Assembly (NCBI GenBank): GCA_003164305.1
Contig: PLSZ01000502.1
Coordinates: 1-5,767 of the forward strand
From: Acetobacteraceae bacterium
Lineage (GTDB): Bacteria; Pseudomonadota; Alphaproteobacteria; Acetobacterales; Acetobacteraceae
Length of the DNA: 5,767 nt
Reading direction: 5' to 3'
Under the pieces are notes generated by a model. That model did not search any database and was not told the DNA's origin. It worked only from the letters and a program-made list of their open reading frames with translations. Both the position numbers and the translations under genes were made by a program. Within the stretch, counting starts at the first letter, position 1, and each line of letters begins with the position of its first letter. Positions 1 to 5,673 of this stretch are shown here, one piece after another.

Positions 1-1
1 G

Positions 2-1132
2 GCCAAGGCGGCGGGCGTGGAGGTGATCGGCGACATCGAGCTGTTCGCCCGCACCGTCAACGCGGCGCCCGAGCACAAGCGGCCCAAGGTGGTGGCGATC
101 ACCGGCACCAACGGCAAATCCACCACGACCGCTCTGCTGGCGCATGTCCTGAAGCAGGCCGGCCGCCTCGCCGAAGCTGGAGCCAATCTCGGTCCCGCCG
201 CGTTGTCGCTGCCTTTATTGCCCGACGACGGCGTTTATGTGCTGGAACTGTCCTCCTACATGTTGGAGCGACTCGTCTCCGTTCGCTTCGATGCGGCGAC
301 CATGCTCAATCTCAGCGCCGACCACATCGACCGCCATGGCGACATGGCCGGCTACGCATTGGCGAAGCGGGCGATCTTCGACCGGCAGACCAGCGACGAC
401 CTCGCCGTGATCGGGATCGAGGACGCCGGTGCGCGCGCCATGGCCGCCTGGCTCGACCGCCGGCCGGCGAAGGTTGTCCGGGTTTCCGGCTCCGGTCCCG
501 CCGGCGTGTTCTGTCAGGACGGCGTGCTGCGCGATGCCGCCGGCCCGATCATCGCCATGGCCGGCGCGGTCGCTTTGCCGGGCGCGCACAACGCGCAGAA
601 CGCCGCCGCCGCCGCCGCGATCGCCAGCTTCCTCGGCCTCACCCGTGCGCAGATCGCCGCCGGCATCGCCTCCTACCCCGGTCTGCCGCACCGCCAGCAA
701 CGCGTCGTCACCATCGACGGCGTGACCTTCGTCAACGACAGCAAGGCGACCAACGCCGACTCCGCCGAGAAGGCGTTGATCTGCTACGAGCGGCTGATCT
801 GGATCGCCGGCGGCCTGGGCAAGGAAGGCGGCATCGTTCCTCTGATCCCTTATTTTCCCCGCGTCGCCCGCGCCATGCTGATCGGCCGCGACGCGCCGAT
901 CTTCGCCGAGACCCTGGCCGCGCACGGCGTCCCCTACGACATGGTCGAAACCCTGGACGCCGCCGTCCCCGCCGCCTTCGCCGCCGCCAAACGCGATCAT
1001 GCCCAGGTTGTGCTTCTGTCCCCCGCGACCGCGAGCTGGGATCAGTTCAAAAGCTATGAACACCGTGGCGAACGCTTCGCCGAACTGGCGCGGAATCTGT
1101 CGCACCACGAGGGGAGGGCACCCACCCCATGA
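2..1132 (+). CDS. murD: UDP-N-acetylmuramoyl-L-alanine--D-glutamate ligase (MurD), 5'-truncated by window edge
   Basis: MurD is the cytoplasmic ligase that uses ATP to add D-glutamate to UDP-MurNAc-L-Ala, the second amino-acid step of peptidoglycan precursor synthesis. The frame is open from the left edge, and the 376 visible residues begin inside the protein. The N-terminal UDP-binding domain is mostly missing, by roughly 75-95 residues judging from family length (about 450). Visible Mur-ligase landmarks run in order: the ATP-binding P-loop GTNGKSTTT (104-130), ELSSY (245-259), NLSADHIDRHG (308-340) with the usual downstream lysine in YALAKRAIF, PGAHNAQNAAAA at the domain 2/3 junction, the hinge NDSKATNAD (734-760), and the C-terminal-domain motif SPATASWDQF (from 1019). 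These separate MurD from MurC, MurE and MurF. GTG at 17 is only an internal codon, not the start. The stop overlaps the ftsW start (ATGA). No frameshift or lost catalytic motif is seen. Confidence 0.96.
   Translation, partial: AKAAGVEVIGDIELFARTVNAAPEHKRPKVVAITGTNGKSTTTALLAHVLKQAGRLAEAGANLGPAALSLPLLPDDGVYVLELSSYMLERLVSVRFDAATMLNLSADHIDRHGDMAGYALAKRAIFDRQTSDDLAVIGIEDAGARAMAAWLDRRPAKVVRVSGSGPAGVFCQDGVLRDAAGPIIAMAGAVALPGAHNAQNAAAAAAIASFLGLTRAQIAAGIASYPGLPHRQQRVVTIDGVTFVNDSKATNADSAEKALICYERLIWIAGGLGKEGGIVPLIPYFPRVARAMLIGRDAPIFAETLAAHGVPYDMVETLDAAVPAAFAAAKRDHAQVVLLSPATASWDQFKSYEHRGERFAELARNLSHHEGRAPTP
1109..1118 (+). promoter_or_regulatory. Ribosome binding site of ftsW
   Basis: The purine run GAGGGGAGGG lies 10 bases before the ftsW ATG at 1129, inside the 3' end of murD. 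It is the only Shine-Dalgarno-like tract nearby and supports that start. The downstream bases CCCACCCC (1121-1128) are nearly complementary to GGGGAGGG (1111-1118). A short, strained hairpin could therefore mask the site until a ribosome finishing murD opens it. The masking idea is an inference. Confidence 0.65.
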
Positions 1133-2295
1133 TCGCCTTCTCTCGCGCCGACAACACCTTCGTCGCCCGCTGGTGGGTCACCGTCGATCGGTGGACCCTC
1201 GGCGCGCTCTTCGTGCTGGTCGGCTGCGGCTACATCATGGTGCTGGCCGCGAGCCCGGCGGTGGCGGAGCGGATCCACGCGTCGAGAGAGATGTTCATCG
1301 TCAAGCAGTTGGTGTTTCTCGCGCTGTCCCTGGGCATCATCGTCGGCGTCTCGATGCTGCCGCCGCGGCTGGTGCGGCAACTCGCGCTGTTGGGCTGCGG
1401 CCTGGCGCTCGCCGCGACCGCGATGACCCTGCTGGTCGGGGTCGAGACCAAGGGCGCGTCGCGCTGGATCTCGATCGGCGGCAACCGCATCCAGCCGAGC
1501 GAATTCCTGAAACCCTGCTTCGCGCTGACCACCGCGTGGTTGCTGGCGCGGTCGCGGCGCGACACCGGGTTCCACGGCACGCTGATCGCTCTGGCGATCT
1601 TCGCCGCCATCGTGATGATCCTGAAGAAGCAGCCGGACGTGGGCATGATGGCCGTCATCGGCGCCGTGTTCATGATGCAGTTGTTCATCAGCGGCACCAA
1701 CCTGCTGTGGATCGGTCTGGGCCTCGGCGCGGCCGGTGGCGGCGGCGTGTTGCTCTACACGCTGCTGCCGCATGTGCGCCGCCGCTTCGACCAGTTCATG
1801 TACGGCAAGGGCGGCGGCAACTATCAGATCGAAAAGGTGATGGAGGCGTTCTCCAACGGCGGCCTGTTCGGCCGCGGCGCCGGCGAGGGCAGCGTCAAGG
1901 ATACCATCCCCGACGTGCACGCCGACGTCGTGTTCGCCGTGGTCGGCGAGGAATTCGGCCTCATCGTCTGCCTGCTGCTGATCGGCGTGTTCGCGTTCAT
2001 CGTGCTGCGCGGCCTGCTGCGCCTGATGCGCGAGCAGGACCTGTTCGTGGTCCTCGCTGGCTCCGGCCTGATCGCCGGCTTCGGTCTGCAGGCGATGGTG
2101 AATTTCTTCTCGACCCTGGGAATGATGCCCACGAAAGGCATGACCCTGCCGTTTATCTCCTACGGCGGCTCCTCCGCCGTCGCCGTCGGGTTGGGCATGG
2201 GGATGCTGCTGTCCCTGACCCGGGCCCGGGCGCGCGATGAAAGGTCGCGGGAAAGCCGTTTGCCCGACGCGATGCCGCGAGGAGAGCCGGCATGA
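1129..2295 (+). CDS. ftsW: FtsW, SEDS-family septal peptidoglycan glycosyltransferase
   Basis: FtsW is the integral inner-membrane SEDS protein of the divisome. It works with the transpeptidase FtsI (PBP3) to polymerise lipid II into septal glycan. The 388-residue product matches the usual length and shows about ten hydrophobic segments after a short cytoplasmic N-terminus. SEDS signatures are intact: TKGASRWISIGGNRIQPSEFLKP-like block at about residues 108-129 (with the conserved QPSE), KKQPDVG (166-172), and the large extracytoplasmic loop with NYQIEKVMEAFSNGG (231-245) and GRGAGEGSVK. IPDVHADVVFAVVGEEFG (260-277) contains the family's catalytic aspartate, here D266. The C-terminal block GMMPTKGMTLPFISYGG (331-347) is also present. 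Its position after murD favours FtsW over the elongation homologue RodA. The ATG at 1129 overlaps the murD stop and follows a good RBS. The last 25 residues are a charged, Arg-rich cytoplasmic tail. The stop is the TGA of another ATGA. Confidence 0.97.
   Translation: MIAFSRADNTFVARWWVTVDRWTLGALFVLVGCGYIMVLAASPAVAERIHASREMFIVKQLVFLALSLGIIVGVSMLPPRLVRQLALLGCGLALAATAMTLLVGVETKGASRWISIGGNRIQPSEFLKPCFALTTAWLLARSRRDTGFHGTLIALAIFAAIVMILKKQPDVGMMAVIGAVFMMQLFISGTNLLWIGLGLGAAGGGGVLLYTLLPHVRRRFDQFMYGKGGGNYQIEKVMEAFSNGGLFGRGAGEGSVKDTIPDVHADVVFAVVGEEFGLIVCLLLIGVFAFIVLRGLLRLMREQDLFVVLAGSGLIAGFGLQAMVNFFSTLGMMPTKGMTLPFISYGGSSAVAVGLGMGMLLSLTRARARDERSRESRLPDAMPRGEPA
2279..2285 (+). promoter_or_regulatory. Strong Shine-Dalgarno at end of ftsW, likely the former murG RBS
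   Basis: GAGGAGA sits 6 bases before the ATG at 2292, which overlaps the ftsW stop. This is the best-formed Shine-Dalgarno sequence in the window, and its placement is ideal. In most dcw clusters the gene served from this position would be murG. Here the frame it opens is a repeat-derived ORF, and murG begins 779 bases further on. That it once served murG is an inference from gene order. Confidence 0.6.
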
Positions 2296-2315
2296 CGGCG
2301 GCATATTCCGTCATG
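2291..2315 (+). other. Perfect 8-bp hairpin across the ftsW stop and following ATG
   Basis: CATGACGG (2291-2298) and CCGTCATG (2308-2315) are exact inverted complements around the 9-base loop CGGCATATT. The stem contains both the ftsW TGA and the ATG at 2292. No T-run follows (GATTTCG), so it is not a standard intrinsic terminator. It could affect mRNA stability or start-codon access, or be the edge of the inserted DNA. Its function is unknown. Confidence 0.45.
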
Positions 2316-3074
2316 GATTTCGATCCGTCCGTCGTGGCGGAAGGGGTGGACGCGCGCTCGTGGCCACGCCTGAGCGGGCTTCGGCGAAGCAAGAATTTTA
2401 CCACGGAGAACACCGAGGGCCATGGGGGACCACTGAGGTTCTTCGCAACGGCGTTGACCGATTCTGATCTGTCCACCGCATTCAATAATAAGGGGACGCC
2501 CAACAATAAGGCGACGCCCAACCATTATCACGTCGGGTCGTCGTCGTGCCCCGGCCGTCCCCGGGCGTCCTGCCCCCGTCATCCCCGGGGCGAACCCCAT
2601 ATGCGTCGAGATAAGCCCGGCGAAGGCAGAACCTTCCCCCGAACGTCATCCGCGGGCCTTGCGTCGTCATCCTCGGGCTCGACCCGAGGATCGGCCGGCC
2701 CAGACACCTTGCCCGACTTTCGACGTCCTTGGGCGCGCCGAGAGATCCTCGGGTCGAGCCCGAGGATGACGGGAAAAGGCACATTTTCCTCTCGCGGCCC
2801 TTATCTTGATACCGATGGGGTCGTGCCCATGGATGACGATAAGGATCGACGTGCCCGGCGACGCGTTTATCGCTGGTTGTCGCCTAAGCCTCTGGCGGCT
2901 GCCGGTCACGACTCTCAGTGGCCCTCCGTGGCCCTCAGTGTTCTCCGTGGTAAAATTCTTCGCCGATCCAGGACGACGGCCCCGGAAATTCAAACCGGCT
3001 GGCGATGCATTTCGGCCGGCTTCCATCCCGGCACCCCCGTGACAAGCCCTCATGCCGATGGCGCCCCCCCATGA
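2292..3074 (+). CDS. Hypothetical 260-residue repeat-derived ORF bridging ftsW and murG
   Basis: I do not recognise this protein, and it may not be a conserved gene. The frame starts at an ATG that overlaps the ftsW stop, preceded by GAGGAGA. It ends in a TGA that overlaps the murG ATG (ATGA at 3071-3074). The predicted product begins MTAAYSVMDFDPSVVAEG. It then reads through the spacer repeats: KNFTTENTEGHGGPLR from the outer repeat, SSSSGSTRGS and REILGSSPRMTG from the inner palindromes, YLDTDGVVPMDDD from the middle repeat, and WPSVALSVLRGKIL from the outer repeat in reverse. It has no domain, signal peptide or clear hydrophobic helix and is rich in Arg, Ser, Pro and Gly. Other frames here are also open for long stretches because of high GC, so openness alone proves little. 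The case for translation rests on the RBS and the two flush ATGA junctions. A likely role, if any, is to carry ribosomes to murG. Confidence 0.3.
   Translation: MTAAYSVMDFDPSVVAEGVDARSWPRLSGLRRSKNFTTENTEGHGGPLRFFATALTDSDLSTAFNNKGTPNNKATPNHYHVGSSSCPGRPRASCPRHPRGEPHMRRDKPGEGRTFPRTSSAGLASSSSGSTRGSAGPDTLPDFRRPWARREILGSSPRMTGKGTFSSRGPYLDTDGVVPMDDDKDRRARRRVYRWLSPKPLAAAGHDSQWPSVALSVLRGKILRRSRTTAPEIQTGWRCISAGFHPGTPVTSPHADGAPP
2391..2440 (+). repeat. Outer inverted repeat, left copy (A), TTENTEGHGG-type 10-bp periodic element
   Basis: Ungapped, this matches the reverse complement of 2911-2960 at 44 of 50 positions by hand count. It begins AAGAATTTTACCACGGAGAA and continues as 10-base units resembling CACNGAGGGC. 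Homology reaches outward to CGGCGAA if a 4-base indel (GCAA) is allowed. Read in one frame it gives NFTTENTEGHGG. From memory, peptides of this style recur among spurious hypothetical proteins in many bacterial genomes, which suggests a dispersed non-coding repeat. That was not searched. Confidence 0.8.
2487..2522 (+). repeat. 18-bp tandem duplication
   Basis: AATAAGGGGACGCCCAAC (2487-2504) is followed directly by AATAAGGCGACGCCCAAC (2505-2522). The two differ at one base. Because 18 is a multiple of three, the duplication keeps the 2292 frame open, encoding NNKGTP then NNKATP. This looks like slippage or a recent local duplication. Confidence 0.8.
2577..2624 (+). repeat. Middle inverted repeat, left copy (B), degenerate
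   Basis: This aligns without gaps to the reverse complement of 2791-2838 at about 33 of 48 positions. The strongest blocks are CGTCATCC at the outer end, CCCCAT, and AGATAAG. The complement strand here reads AYLDAYGVRPGDDG, and the partner's plus strand reads PYLDTDGVVPMDDD. The two are therefore diverged members of one repeat family in opposite orientation. Confidence 0.6.
2665..2692 (+). repeat. Inner perfect inverted repeat, left copy (C), REP-like palindrome
   Basis: This is an exact 28-base inverted match to 2744-2771. It is also itself a palindrome: ATCCTCGGG and CCCGAGGAT (9-bp stem) flank the 5-base loop CTCGA at 2669-2691. The 8-mer CGTCATCC begins it, as in copy B. It resembles the REP-like palindromes that translate as ILGLDPRIS-type peptides in alphaproteobacterial genomes. 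That is recalled knowledge, not a search result. Confidence 0.85.
2744..2771 (-). repeat. Inner perfect inverted repeat, right copy (c), REP-like palindrome
   Basis: This is the exact inverted partner of 2665-2692, separated from it by 51 bases. It carries its own 9-bp stem with loop TCGAG (2745-2767). The RNA could fold either as two small stems or as one 28-bp stem with a 51-base loop. A weak A/T-rich hairpin follows at once (GGAAAA 2772-2777 with TTTTCC 2784-2789), but there is no T-tract of terminator type after the main stem. Confidence 0.85.
2791..2838 (-). repeat. Middle inverted repeat, right copy (b), degenerate
   Basis: This is the partner of 2577-2624 in opposite orientation. It ends with GGATGACG (2831-2838), the complement of the CGTCATCC edge of the other copies. 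Identity of about 69% by eye makes this pair clearly older, or less constrained, than the inner and outer pairs. Confidence 0.6.
2911..2960 (-). repeat. Outer inverted repeat, right copy (a)
   Basis: This is the partner of 2391-2440 in opposite orientation, with 44 of 50 positions identical and no gaps. Its 10-base periodicity is clearer than in the left copy: on the minus strand CCACGGAGAA, CACTGAGGGC, CACGGAGGGC and CACTGAGAGT follow one another. It lies 110 bases upstream of murG. Confidence 0.8.
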
Positions 3075-4243
3075 GAGGCCCCGAAGTTCGCCCCATCGTC
3101 ATCGCCGCCGGCGGCACGGGCGGCCATTTCTTCCCCGCCGAGGCTCTGGCCGCGACGTTGATCGAGCGAGGCCAGTGGGTGGTGTTGATGACGGACGCCC
3201 GTTCCGGCGTGTTGAAGAGCGCGGTGTTCGATCCGCGTAACCAATACGTCCTCCCTGGCGCCGGGATCGCGGGACGCGGCGTGGTGCGCGCCGGGAAGGC
3301 GATGTTCTCCCTCGCCGCCGGCGTCGCCCGCGCCCGCGGCATTCTGGCCAGTCTCCGGCCCGCCGCCGTGGTCGCGTTCGGCGGCTATCCCTCGGTTCCG
3401 CCCGTGCTTGCCACCCGGCTGGTGCGCGAGCGGCCGCCGGTCATTCTGCACGAGCAGAACGCCGTGCTCGGCCGCGCCAACCGATTCTTGTCGCGCCACG
3501 CCAGCGTGTTGGCCTTGAGCTTCGCCGGCACCAGCCGCGTGCCTGGCAAGGTCCGCCGCGTCGTCACCGGCAACCCCGTGCGTCCGGCGGTGACCGCGCT
3601 GAGCAACGCCGGCTATGAAGCGCCACCTGGACACCGCCACGACGGCTCAATCCAGGGCGGCTCCATCCGGCTGCTGGTACTGGGCGGTTCGCTCGGCGCC
3701 CGGATCTTCAGCGACATCGTGCCGGGCGCTCTGGCGAAACTGCCGGAAGCGATCCGTGCCCGCCTTGCGGTCACCCAGCAATGCCGCGCCGAAGACCTCG
3801 AGCGGGTTCGCGCCATCTACGTCTCCTGTGGGATCGCCGCCGACCTGGCGCCGTTTTTCCCGGACGTCGCCGACCGCCTCCGCACGGCGCATCTGGTCAT
3901 CGCCCGCGCCGGAGCCTCCACCGTCGCGGAACTCGCCATCGCCGGCCGACCGTCGATCCTGGTTCCGCTGCCGGGCGCGATCGACGATCACCAGACCGAG
4001 AACGCGCGCGCTCTGGCCACCGCCGGTGGCGCCTGGGTTGTACCGCAATCCCATTTCACCGTCGCCGGTTTGGCCGATCGGCTGACCAATCTGCTGCCCG
4101 ATCCGGGCGCGCTCGCGCAGGCCGCCGTGAACGCCAGACTGGTGGCGCGCCCCGACGCCGCGGTGGCGCTCGCGGACGTGGTCGAGCAGGTCGTCCGCGA
4201 AACCGCCCATGCCCATGAGCAACACCAGGTGGCACGTCCATGA
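3071..4243 (+). CDS. murG: UDP-GlcNAc:lipid I GlcNAc transferase (MurG)
   Basis: MurG is the peripheral inner-membrane GT-B glycosyltransferase. It moves GlcNAc from UDP-GlcNAc to lipid I, giving lipid II, the substrate of FtsW. The 390-residue product shows the family landmarks in order: the N-terminal glycine-rich loop [15 protein letters not shown] (12-26), FGGYPS (103-108), [12 protein letters not shown] (127-138), TGNPVRP (166-172) and [15 protein letters not shown] (201-215). The nucleotide-sugar-binding block [15 protein letters not shown] (278-292) and [13 protein letters not shown] (300-312) follow. ATG 3071 was chosen because it leaves the normal 8-10 residues before the [11 protein letters not shown] strand and overlaps the preceding frame's stop as ATGA. 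An in-frame ATG at 3005 would add 22 atypical residues from the repeat spacer. There is no Shine-Dalgarno sequence before 3071 (GCGCCCCCCC precedes it), unlike ftsW and murC. The inter-domain linker (about 178-198, with GHRHDGS) looks slightly long. The end overlaps murC. Confidence 0.96.
   Translation: MRGPEVRPIVIAAGGTGGHFFPAEALAATLIERGQWVVLMTDARSGVLKSAVFDPRNQYVLPGAGIAGRGVVRAGKAMFSLAAGVARARGILASLRPAAVVAFGGYPSVPPVLATRLVRERPPVILHEQNAVLGRANRFLSRHASVLALSFAGTSRVPGKVRRVVTGNPVRPAVTALSNAGYEAPPGHRHDGSIQGGSIRLLVLGGSLGARIFSDIVPGALAKLPEAIRARLAVTQQCRAEDLERVRAIYVSCGIAADLAPFFPDVADRLRTAHLVIARAGASTVAELAIAGRPSILVPLPGAIDDHQTENARALATAGGAWVVPQSHFTVAGLADRLTNLLPDPGALAQAAVNARLVARPDAAVALADVVEQVVRETAHAHEQHQVARP
4227..4232 (+). 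promoter_or_regulatory. Ribosome binding site of murC
   Basis: AGGTGG lies 7 bases before the murC ATG at 4240, within the last codons of murG. It supports that start and suggests that murC can load ribosomes itself in addition to coupling through the ATGA overlap. Confidence 0.55.
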
Positions 4244-5673
4244 GAGCTTTGCCCCTGTCCATCGGCCGCATCCACTTCGTCGGAATCGGCGGGATCGGCA
4301 TGTCCGGCATCGCCGAGGTGCTGCACACGCTCGGCTATTCCGTCCAGGGCTCCGACATCGCCGACAGCGCCAACGTGCACCGGCTGCGGGAGGCCGGCAT
4401 TCCGGTGGCCATCGGTCACGCCGCCGCCAACCTCGGCGATGCCCGCGTCGTCGTCGTCTCCACCGCCGTGAAACGCGACAATCCCGAGGTCGCCGCCGCC
4501 CGCGCCCGCCTGATCCCCGTCGTGCGCCGCGCCGAAATGCTGGCCGAGCTGATGCGGCTGAAATGGGCCATCGCCGTCGGCGGCACGCATGGCAAGACCA
4601 CCACCACCAGCCTGATCGCCTGCATGCTGGAGGCCGCGCATCTCGACCCCACCGTGATCAACGGCGGCATCATCAACGCCTACGGCACCAACACGCGGTT
4701 GGGCTCGGGCGACTGGATGGTGGTGGAGGCCGACGAGAGCGACGGCAGCTTTCTCCGGCTGCCCGCGGTGATCGCGGTGGTGACGAACATGGATCCCGAA
4801 CACCTCGACCACTGGGGCACGCCGGAGGCGATGCTCGCCGGCTTCGAGCACTTCGTCGCCAACATCCCGTTCTACGGTTTCGCCGTGCTGTGCATCGACC
4901 ACCCGGCGGTGCAGCAGATGATTCCGCGCCTGTCGGACCGGCGGATCATCACCTACGGCTTCTCGCCGCAGGCCGACGTCCGCGCCGAGAATGTCAGGTC
5001 GGACCGCATGGGCGCCACCTTCGATGTGACGATCGCCGACCGCGCGCGCAACCGGACGCGCAGCATGGGGCCGTTCCGCCTGCCCATGCTGGGCAACCAC
5101 AACGTGCAGAACGCGCTCGCCGCGGTGGCGATCGCCTGCGAAATGGGCATCGACGACGCCACGCTGCGCAGCGCCTTTGCGTCTTTCAAAGGCGTCAGCC
5201 GGCGCTACACCAAGACCGGCGAGGCCGGCGGCATCACCGTGATCGACGATTACGGCCACCATCCGGTGGAAATCGCCGCGGTGCTGAAAGCGGCGCGGCA
5301 GGCCGGCGCCCGCGACGTGGTGGCGGTGATGCAACCGCATCGCTTCACCCGCCTGCAATCGCTGTTCGAGGAATTCTGCACCTGCATGAACGACGCCGGC
5401 ACCGTCATCGTCGCCGACGTGTACCCGGCCGGCGAGCAGCCGATCGCGGGGGTGAACCGCGACGCGCTGGTCGAGGGGCTGCGCGCGCACGGACATCGCA
5501 GCGTCGTGCCGCTGCCCGGTCCCGAACACCTGGCCGAGATGATCCACGCCATCGCGCGATCGGGCGACATCGTGGTGTGCCTGGGCGCCGGCAACATTAC
5601 CCAATGGGCGACCGCCCTGCCCGGCCAGCTTGCCGCCCTGCAGGCCGGCACCCGACGGACGACGCCGCCATGA
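4240..5673 (+). CDS. murC: UDP-N-acetylmuramate--L-alanine ligase (MurC)
   Basis: MurC is the cytoplasmic ligase that uses ATP to add L-alanine to UDP-MurNAc, the first amino acid of the stem peptide. The 477-residue length is normal for the family. The N-terminal UDP-binding Rossmann domain opens with [18 protein letters not shown] (11-28), the MurC form of the glycine-rich loop. The ATP-binding motif is [10 protein letters not shown] (114-123), where MurC and Mpl have H and MurD has [10 protein letters not shown] (163-171) and [11 protein letters not shown] (183-193) complete the central domain. [10 protein letters not shown] (286-295), the hinge DDYGHHP (336-342), QPHRFTR (365-371) and LGAGNI (448-453) mark the C-terminal ligase domain. 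Mpl, the recycling ligase, shares many motifs, but this gene's place between murG and murB favours MurC. It starts at ATGA with murG and ends at ATGA with murB. Confidence 0.97.
   Translation: MRALPLSIGRIHFVGIGGIGMSGIAEVLHTLGYSVQGSDIADSANVHRLREAGIPVAIGHAAANLGDARVVVVSTAVKRDNPEVAAARARLIPVVRRAEMLAELMRLKWAIAVGGTHGKTTTTSLIACMLEAAHLDPTVINGGIINAYGTNTRLGSGDWMVVEADESDGSFLRLPAVIAVVTNMDPEHLDHWGTPEAMLAGFEHFVANIPFYGFAVLCIDHPAVQQMIPRLSDRRIITYGFSPQADVRAENVRSDRMGATFDVTIADRARNRTRSMGPFRLPMLGNHNVQNALAAVAIACEMGIDDATLRSAFASFKGVSRRYTKTGEAGGITVIDDYGHHPVEIAAVLKAARQAGARDVVAVMQPHRFTRLQSLFEEFCTCMNDAGTVIVADVYPAGEQPIAGVNRDALVEGLRAHGHRSVVPLPGPEHLAEMIHAIARSGDIVVCLGAGNITQWATALPGQLAALQAGTRRTTPP

Larger units (their letters stand above)
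2296..3070. other. Repeat-filled spacer between ftsW and murG
   Basis: This 775-bp stretch replaces the usual few-base or overlapping ftsW-murG junction. It holds three nested pairs of inverted repeats in the order A-B-C-c-b-a, an 18-bp tandem duplication and several small hairpins. The 8-mer CGTCATCC or its complement occurs five times (2577, 2644, 2665, 2764, 2831). AT-rich patches such as AAGAATTTTA and TTCAATAATAA stand out from the surrounding GC-rich coding DNA. No transposase or known protein domain is visible in any frame. Two parts show no repeat I can define: 2316-2378 and about 2961-3070. The architecture suggests nested insertion of small non-autonomous repeats (REP- or MITE-like). 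Confidence 0.8.

Noticed and set aside
2454..2490. Possible sigma-70 promoter for murG (TTGACC at 2454, AATAAT near 2484)
   Set aside because: The spacing is about 24 bases, far from the usual 16-18, and no other pairing in the AT-rich patch fits. It is too weak to annotate, although an internal promoter cannot be excluded.
2665..2790. Intrinsic terminator after ftsW
   Set aside because: The inner inverted repeat could form a strong stem, but its loop would be 51 bases and no T-tract follows. Termination here would also cut off murG and the genes beyond it, unless an internal promoter exists.
2391..2960. CRISPR array or insertion sequence
   Set aside because: The repeats are inverted pairs with unequal spacing, not direct repeats with uniform spacers. 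No transposase frame lies between the outer arms, and I found no convincing target-site duplication.
2667..3053. Minus-strand 128-codon frame containing KNFTTENTEGHGGPLR
   Set aside because: It is the same repeat read from the right-hand outer copy on the opposite strand. It has no RBS or neighbour supporting expression, so it is best seen as a translation of repeat DNA.
3005..3070. Upstream in-frame ATG (3005) as the murG start
   Set aside because: It would add 22 residues (MHFGRLPSRHPRDKPSCRWRPP) unlike any MurG N-terminus, has no better RBS, and runs into the repeat spacer. ATG 3071 fits family length and the ATGA pattern.
3988..5604. Very long minus-strand open frame (538 codons) opposite murC and the end of murG
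   Set aside because: It is antisense to two genes with complete conserved motifs. Its His-, Asp- and Gly-rich composition is typical of the complement of GC-rich coding DNA, and it shows no domain. Long antisense frames opposite murD, ftsW and murG were rejected for the same reason.
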